Origin: Thiopseudomonas alkaliphila
GTDB lineage: Bacteria > Pseudomonadota > Gammaproteobacteria > Pseudomonadales > Pseudomonadaceae
Assembly: GCF_001267175.1 (NCBI RefSeq)
Contig: NZ_CP012358.1
Coordinates: 1,280,501-1,344,500, forward strand
Direction of reading: 5' to 3'
Length of the DNA stretch: 64,000 nucleotides
Shown here: positions 61,504 to 64,000 of the stretch, one piece after another
Layout of the letters: every line of letters starts with the position of its first letter
How positions within the stretch are numbered: the first letter of the stretch is position 1
Notes under the pieces: generated by a model
The model's input: only the letters and a program-made list of their open reading frames with translations
Database searches by the model: none
Told to the model about the DNA's origin: nothing
Position numbers and translations under genes: made by a program

Positions 61504-61749
61504 TTATTTTTTACTGACCATGCCATACACCACCAGAATTACCACGGCACCTACTACAGCACCAATGAAACCTGCGCCTTCACCTGCGTGATAAATTCCC
61601 AATGCCTGACCACCATAGGTTGCAGCAAAAGAACCTGCAATACCTAAAATAATCGTCATGATCCAGCCCATAGGATCATCGCCTGGCTTAATAAAGCGTG
61701 CAATCAACCCCACTAAAAAGCCAATAACGATCGTGCCAATAATACCCAT
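61504..61749 (-). CDS. GlsB/YeaQ/YmgE-family stress membrane protein
   Basis: An 81-residue inner-membrane protein with three hydrophobic helices and the family pattern GFLVGLIARFIKPGDDPMGW, then GIAGSFAATYGG and GAVVGAVVILVVYG. Relatives are induced by general or envelope stress; the function is unknown. An in-frame start at 61827 overlaps purK; the ATG at 61749 behind GGAGG is chosen. Its ribosome site is one arm of a 10-bp inverted repeat. Confidence 0.88.
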   Translation of the reverse strand: MGIIGTIVIGFLVGLIARFIKPGDDPMGWIMTIILGIAGSFAATYGGQALGIYHAGEGAGFIGAVVGAVVILVVYGMVSKK

Positions 61750-61752
61750 GAT

Positions 61753-61804
61753 GTGCCTCCATTGATCTGTTTTTATATACGCTAATAAAGACTTATGGAG
61801 GCAC
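61753..61804 (-). promoter_or_regulatory. Inverted repeat able to mask the GlsB-like ribosome site
   Basis: GTGCCTCCAT (61753-61762 on plus) and ATGGAGGCAC (61795-61804) are perfectly complementary over 10 bp with a 32-base loop. In minus-strand RNA the ATGGAGGCAC next to the start codon contains the ribosome site, so pairing would hide it. The upstream arm lies right after the purK stop. Confidence 0.5.
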
Positions 61805-61816
61805 TGATGGTTCAGA

Positions 61817-62899
61817 TTAATTGGCAATTAACTGCTTAATTTGCTCAATACCCTGCTGTAATTGCGCCATATTGCTACTACGCAAGGTGGCATGCCCTAC
61901 TTTACGTCCTGCTTTAAAAGCTTTGCCGTAATCGTGCAAATGACAATCTGCCACATTTAACACTTCTGCAGCAGCAGGTATTGAGCCAATAAAGTTAAAC
62001 ATAGCGCTTTCGCCCACTTTCGCCACCGAACCTAGGGGTAATCCGGCAACTGCGCGTAGGTGGTTTTCAAACTGACTGCACTCAGCGCCTTCAATGGTCC
62101 AGTGCCCCGAGTTATGAACGCGGGGCGCAATTTCATTGGCTTTAAGACCACCTTCCACTTCAAAGAACTCAAACGCTAACACCCCAACATAATCCAGAGC
62201 ATCCAGCATGCGTTTGGCGTATTGCTCAGCTAATGCTTGCTGCGGATGATCAGTACTCGCCACCGATAAATACAGAATGCCATTGTGGTGCTCGTTATGG
62301 ACCAGCGGATAGCAACGGGTTTCACCATCGCGGGCCCGCACAGCGATCAAAGACACTTCACCACTAAAATTGACAAAGCCCTCTAAAATACAGGGTACTT
62401 CGCCTAACTCAGCAAAAGCTCCCACCACATCAGCGGCTTCACGGAGTACCTTTTGCCCTTTACCGTCATAACCTAAGGTGCGTGTTTTTAACACCGCAGG
62501 CAAGCCAATTTGCGTCACTGCTTGCTCTAAATCAGCTTGGGATAACACATTAGCAAATTCGGTAGTAGGAATTTCCTGCTCTAAAAACAAAGACTTTTCA
62601 AACCAACGATCGCGTGCAATACGCAATGCTTCAGCACTTGGGTAAACAGGTAAAAACTGCTCAAGATAGGCAACCGTCTCTGCAGGTACGCTCTCAAACT
62701 CAAAGGTCACTAGATCAATAGATTCAGCCAACTCTTTCAGAGCAGCCTGATCACTGTAACCGGCAACGATATGCCGTCCTAAATTCGCTGCACAGGCATC
62801 CTTTGCCGGATCTAAAAAACTAAAACTCATTCCCAGTGGAGTACCTGCTAAAGCCAGCATACGACCTAACTGTCCACCACCAATCACACCCACTTTCAT
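61817..62899 (-). CDS. purK: N5-carboxyaminoimidazole ribonucleotide synthase
   Basis: ATP-grasp enzyme that carboxylates aminoimidazole ribonucleotide with bicarbonate in purine synthesis. The 360 residues start with VGVIGGGQLGRMLALAG, followed by the ATP-grasp core (PAVLKTRTLGYDGKGQ, ILEGFVNFSGEVSLI) and LKANEIAPRVHNSGHWTIEG. It begins two bases after purE ends, the standard purEK pair. Confidence 0.97.
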   Translation of the reverse strand: MKVGVIGGGQLGRMLALAGTPLGMSFSFLDPAKDACAANLGRHIVAGYSDQAALKELAESIDLVTFEFESVPAETVAYLEQFLPVYPSAEALRIARDRWFEKSLFLEQEIPTTEFANVLSQADLEQAVTQIGLPAVLKTRTLGYDGKGQKVLREAADVVGAFAELGEVPCILEGFVNFSGEVSLIAVRARDGETRCYPLVHNEHHNGILYLSVASTDHPQQALAEQYAKRMLDALDYVGVLAFEFFEVEGGLKANEIAPRVHNSGHWTIEGAECSQFENHLRAVAGLPLGSVAKVGESAMFNFIGSIPAAAEVLNVADCHLHDYGKAFKAGRKVGHATLRSSNMAQLQQGIEQIKQLIAN

Positions 62900-62901
62900 A
62901 A

Positions 62902-63393
62902 TCAGGCCTCACGTGGATCGGGGTTAGCAAGCACTGTTTCCGTTTGCTCTAAACGGAATTTATTCAATGCCTCATGGTACTCAGGATAAGCCACACCTAA
63001 GATACTGGCAGCCATTAACGCAGCATTGACTGCGCCTGCTTTACCAATCGCCATCGTCCCAACCGGTACGCCACCTGGCATTTGCACAATCGATAGCAGT
63101 GAGTCAACGCCCGACAACATCGACGATTGCACCGGCACCCCTAATACTGGTAAATGTGTTTTTGACGCACACATACCAGGCAAGTGCGCAGCGCCACCTG
63201 CGCCCGCAATAATCACTTTTAAACCTTTATCGGCCGCCTGCTCTGCATAACTAAATAGCAGATCGGGTGTACGGTGTGCTGAAACTACTTGAACCTCATG
63301 GGGAATGCCTAATTGTTCTAGCATTTCCACTGTGTGACTCAAGGTGCTCCAGTCTGATTTGGAACCCATAATAACGCCAACCAATGCGCCCAT
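62902..63393 (-). CDS. purE: N5-carboxyaminoimidazole ribonucleotide mutase
   Basis: Converts N5-CAIR to CAIR in purine synthesis. The 163-residue class I PurE has [13 protein letters not shown] (7-19), [25 protein letters not shown] with the catalytic His, and [22 protein letters not shown]. It heads the purEK operon, 190 bases after ubiX. Confidence 0.98.
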   Translation of the reverse strand: MGALVGVIMGSKSDWSTLSHTVEMLEQLGIPHEVQVVSAHRTPDLLFSYAEQAADKGLKVIIAGAGGAAHLPGMCASKTHLPVLGVPVQSSMLSGVDSLLSIVQMPGGVPVGTMAIGKAGAVNAALMAASILGVAYPEYHEALNKFRLEQTETVLANPDPREA

Positions 63394-63444
63394 GGTCTAG
63401 CCTCTTTTTCTGTGCAAGCGCGAATCCGCGCGGTATAAACAACA

Positions 63445-63466
63445 AGCCACGCAGTTAAGCGTGGCT
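63445..63466 (-). terminator. Probable terminator between ubiX and purE
   Basis: An 8-bp stem AGCCACGC-TTAACT-GCGTGGCT on the minus strand is followed by TGTTGTTT. It is a weak U tract, so termination may be incomplete. Confidence 0.5.
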
Positions 63467-63585
63467 AAAATGAATGTTTGTTTAAAAATCTGCTGGATAC
63501 ACTGCTCAAAACGTTCCGCTAAAAAACCAGCACATTTTTAAGGGTGAACAGTATACCTGATAATTTATTGTTTACGAAAAATCCG

Positions 63586-64000
63586 TTACTCCTGGGCCAC
63601 TCCTGAGTAGCCACTCCCCCACTGCTTGAGCAAAGTTTGTGGGATGCCCAGTAAATTCAGTACCCGCGCCACAATAAAATCAACCATATCATCCACTGAC
63701 TGTGGACGCTGATAAAAACCAGGGGACGCCGGTAAAATAACTGCGCCTAAATTTGATAATTTAAGCATGTGCTCAAGATGAATACTCGAGTATGGCGCCT
63801 CACGCGGCACAATAATTAGCTGCCGACGCTCTTTTAAGGTGACATCTGCGGCGCGCTCAATAAGGTTATTACAGGCACCACTGGCAATTGCCGAAAGAGT
63901 TCCGGTAGAACAAGGAATCACCACCATCGCCGCTGGTGCGCCGGAGCCAGAAGCCACGGGCGACATCCAGTCTTCTTTGCCAAACACCTTGATTTGACCT
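63586..64000 (-). CDS. ubiX: Flavin prenyltransferase UbiX, N-terminus beyond window
   Basis: Prenylates FMN to make the cofactor of the UbiD decarboxylase in ubiquinone synthesis. The visible 137 codons are the C-terminal two thirds of a ~200-residue flavoprotein: [44 protein letters not shown] and [19 protein letters not shown] carry the flavin and prenyl-phosphate sites (quoted in pieces). The frame is open to the window edge, so the true start lies upstream of this window. A terminator follows before purE. Confidence 0.94.
   Translation of the reverse strand, partial: GQIKVFGKEDWMSPVASGSGAPAAMVVIPCSTGTLSAIASGACNNLIERAADVTLKERRQLIIVPREAPYSSIHLEHMLKLSNLGAVILPASPGFYQRPQSVDDMVDFIVARVLNLLGIPQTLLKQWGSGYSGVAQE

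Overview
The window looks like chromosomal core DNA of a gammaproteobacterium close to Pseudomonas. Several blocks keep Pseudomonas gene order and near-identical protein signatures: purA-hisZ-hflC-hflK-hflX-hfq-miaA, prfB-lysS, rplU-rpmA-obgE-proB, aspS-yebC-ruvCAB-ybgC-tolQRAB-pal-cpoB, and rpe-gph-trpE with trpGDC. The DNA is clearly less GC-rich than typical Pseudomonas. Together with a thiosulfate dehydrogenase-like cytochrome, this points to a low-GC, sulfur-oxidising pseudomonad lineage of the Thiopseudomonas/Denitrificimonas kind. That taxonomic placement is inference. No insertion sequence, prophage, CRISPR array or integrase was found.

Layout. 1-8.0 kb (minus): purA (cut by the window edge), hisZ, hflC, hflK, hflX, hfq, miaA and a YajG-like lipoprotein. 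8.5-13.5 kb: mqo (+) behind a structured leader, an SDR reductase (-), and nadE plus a sirtuin (+). 13.5-20 kb (minus): a TsdA-like thiosulfate dehydrogenase with a triheme cytochrome c, an aromatic amino acid permease, lysS, and prfB with its programmed +1 frameshift. 20-24 kb (minus): a minor-pilin operon pilV-pilW-pilX-pilY1-pilE in which pilY1 is reduced to its propeller half. 24-30.5 kb: proB, obgE, rpmA, rplU (-), divergent ispB (+), mscL (+), nadA (-) and tRNA-Lys(UUU).

30.6-41 kb (minus): one long envelope and DNA-repair run, aspS-yebC-ruvC-ruvA-ruvB-ybgC-tolQ-tolR-tolA-tolB-pal-cpoB, many of its genes overlapping by 1-4 bases. 41.4-51.7 kb (plus): a membrane-anchored cold-shock protein, glutamate dehydrogenase, a degenerate K+-channel-like protein, valS, a three-gene TrpXYZ-type ABC importer and an SLC13/RCK permease. 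51.7-53.5 kb (minus): rlmF, yacG, coaE. 53.5-54.15 kb: a decayed gene. 54.2-61 kb (minus): rpe-gph, a trp leader peptide, then trpE-ddh-trpG-trpD-trpC. The meso-diaminopimelate dehydrogenase gene (ddh) sits inside the trp cluster. 60.9-64 kb (minus): a DUF3299 protein, a GlsB/YeaQ membrane protein, purK, purE, and ubiX (cut by the window edge).

The points most worth a second look are the TsdA/triheme cytochrome pair, the PilY1 homologue lacking both its N-terminal half and its calcium loop, ddh within the trp operon, the trp leader peptide, a possible ribosome-site-masking hairpin before the GlsB-like gene, the leader before mqo, a 20-bp perfect inverted repeat at 42.05 kb, and the pseudogene beside coaE.
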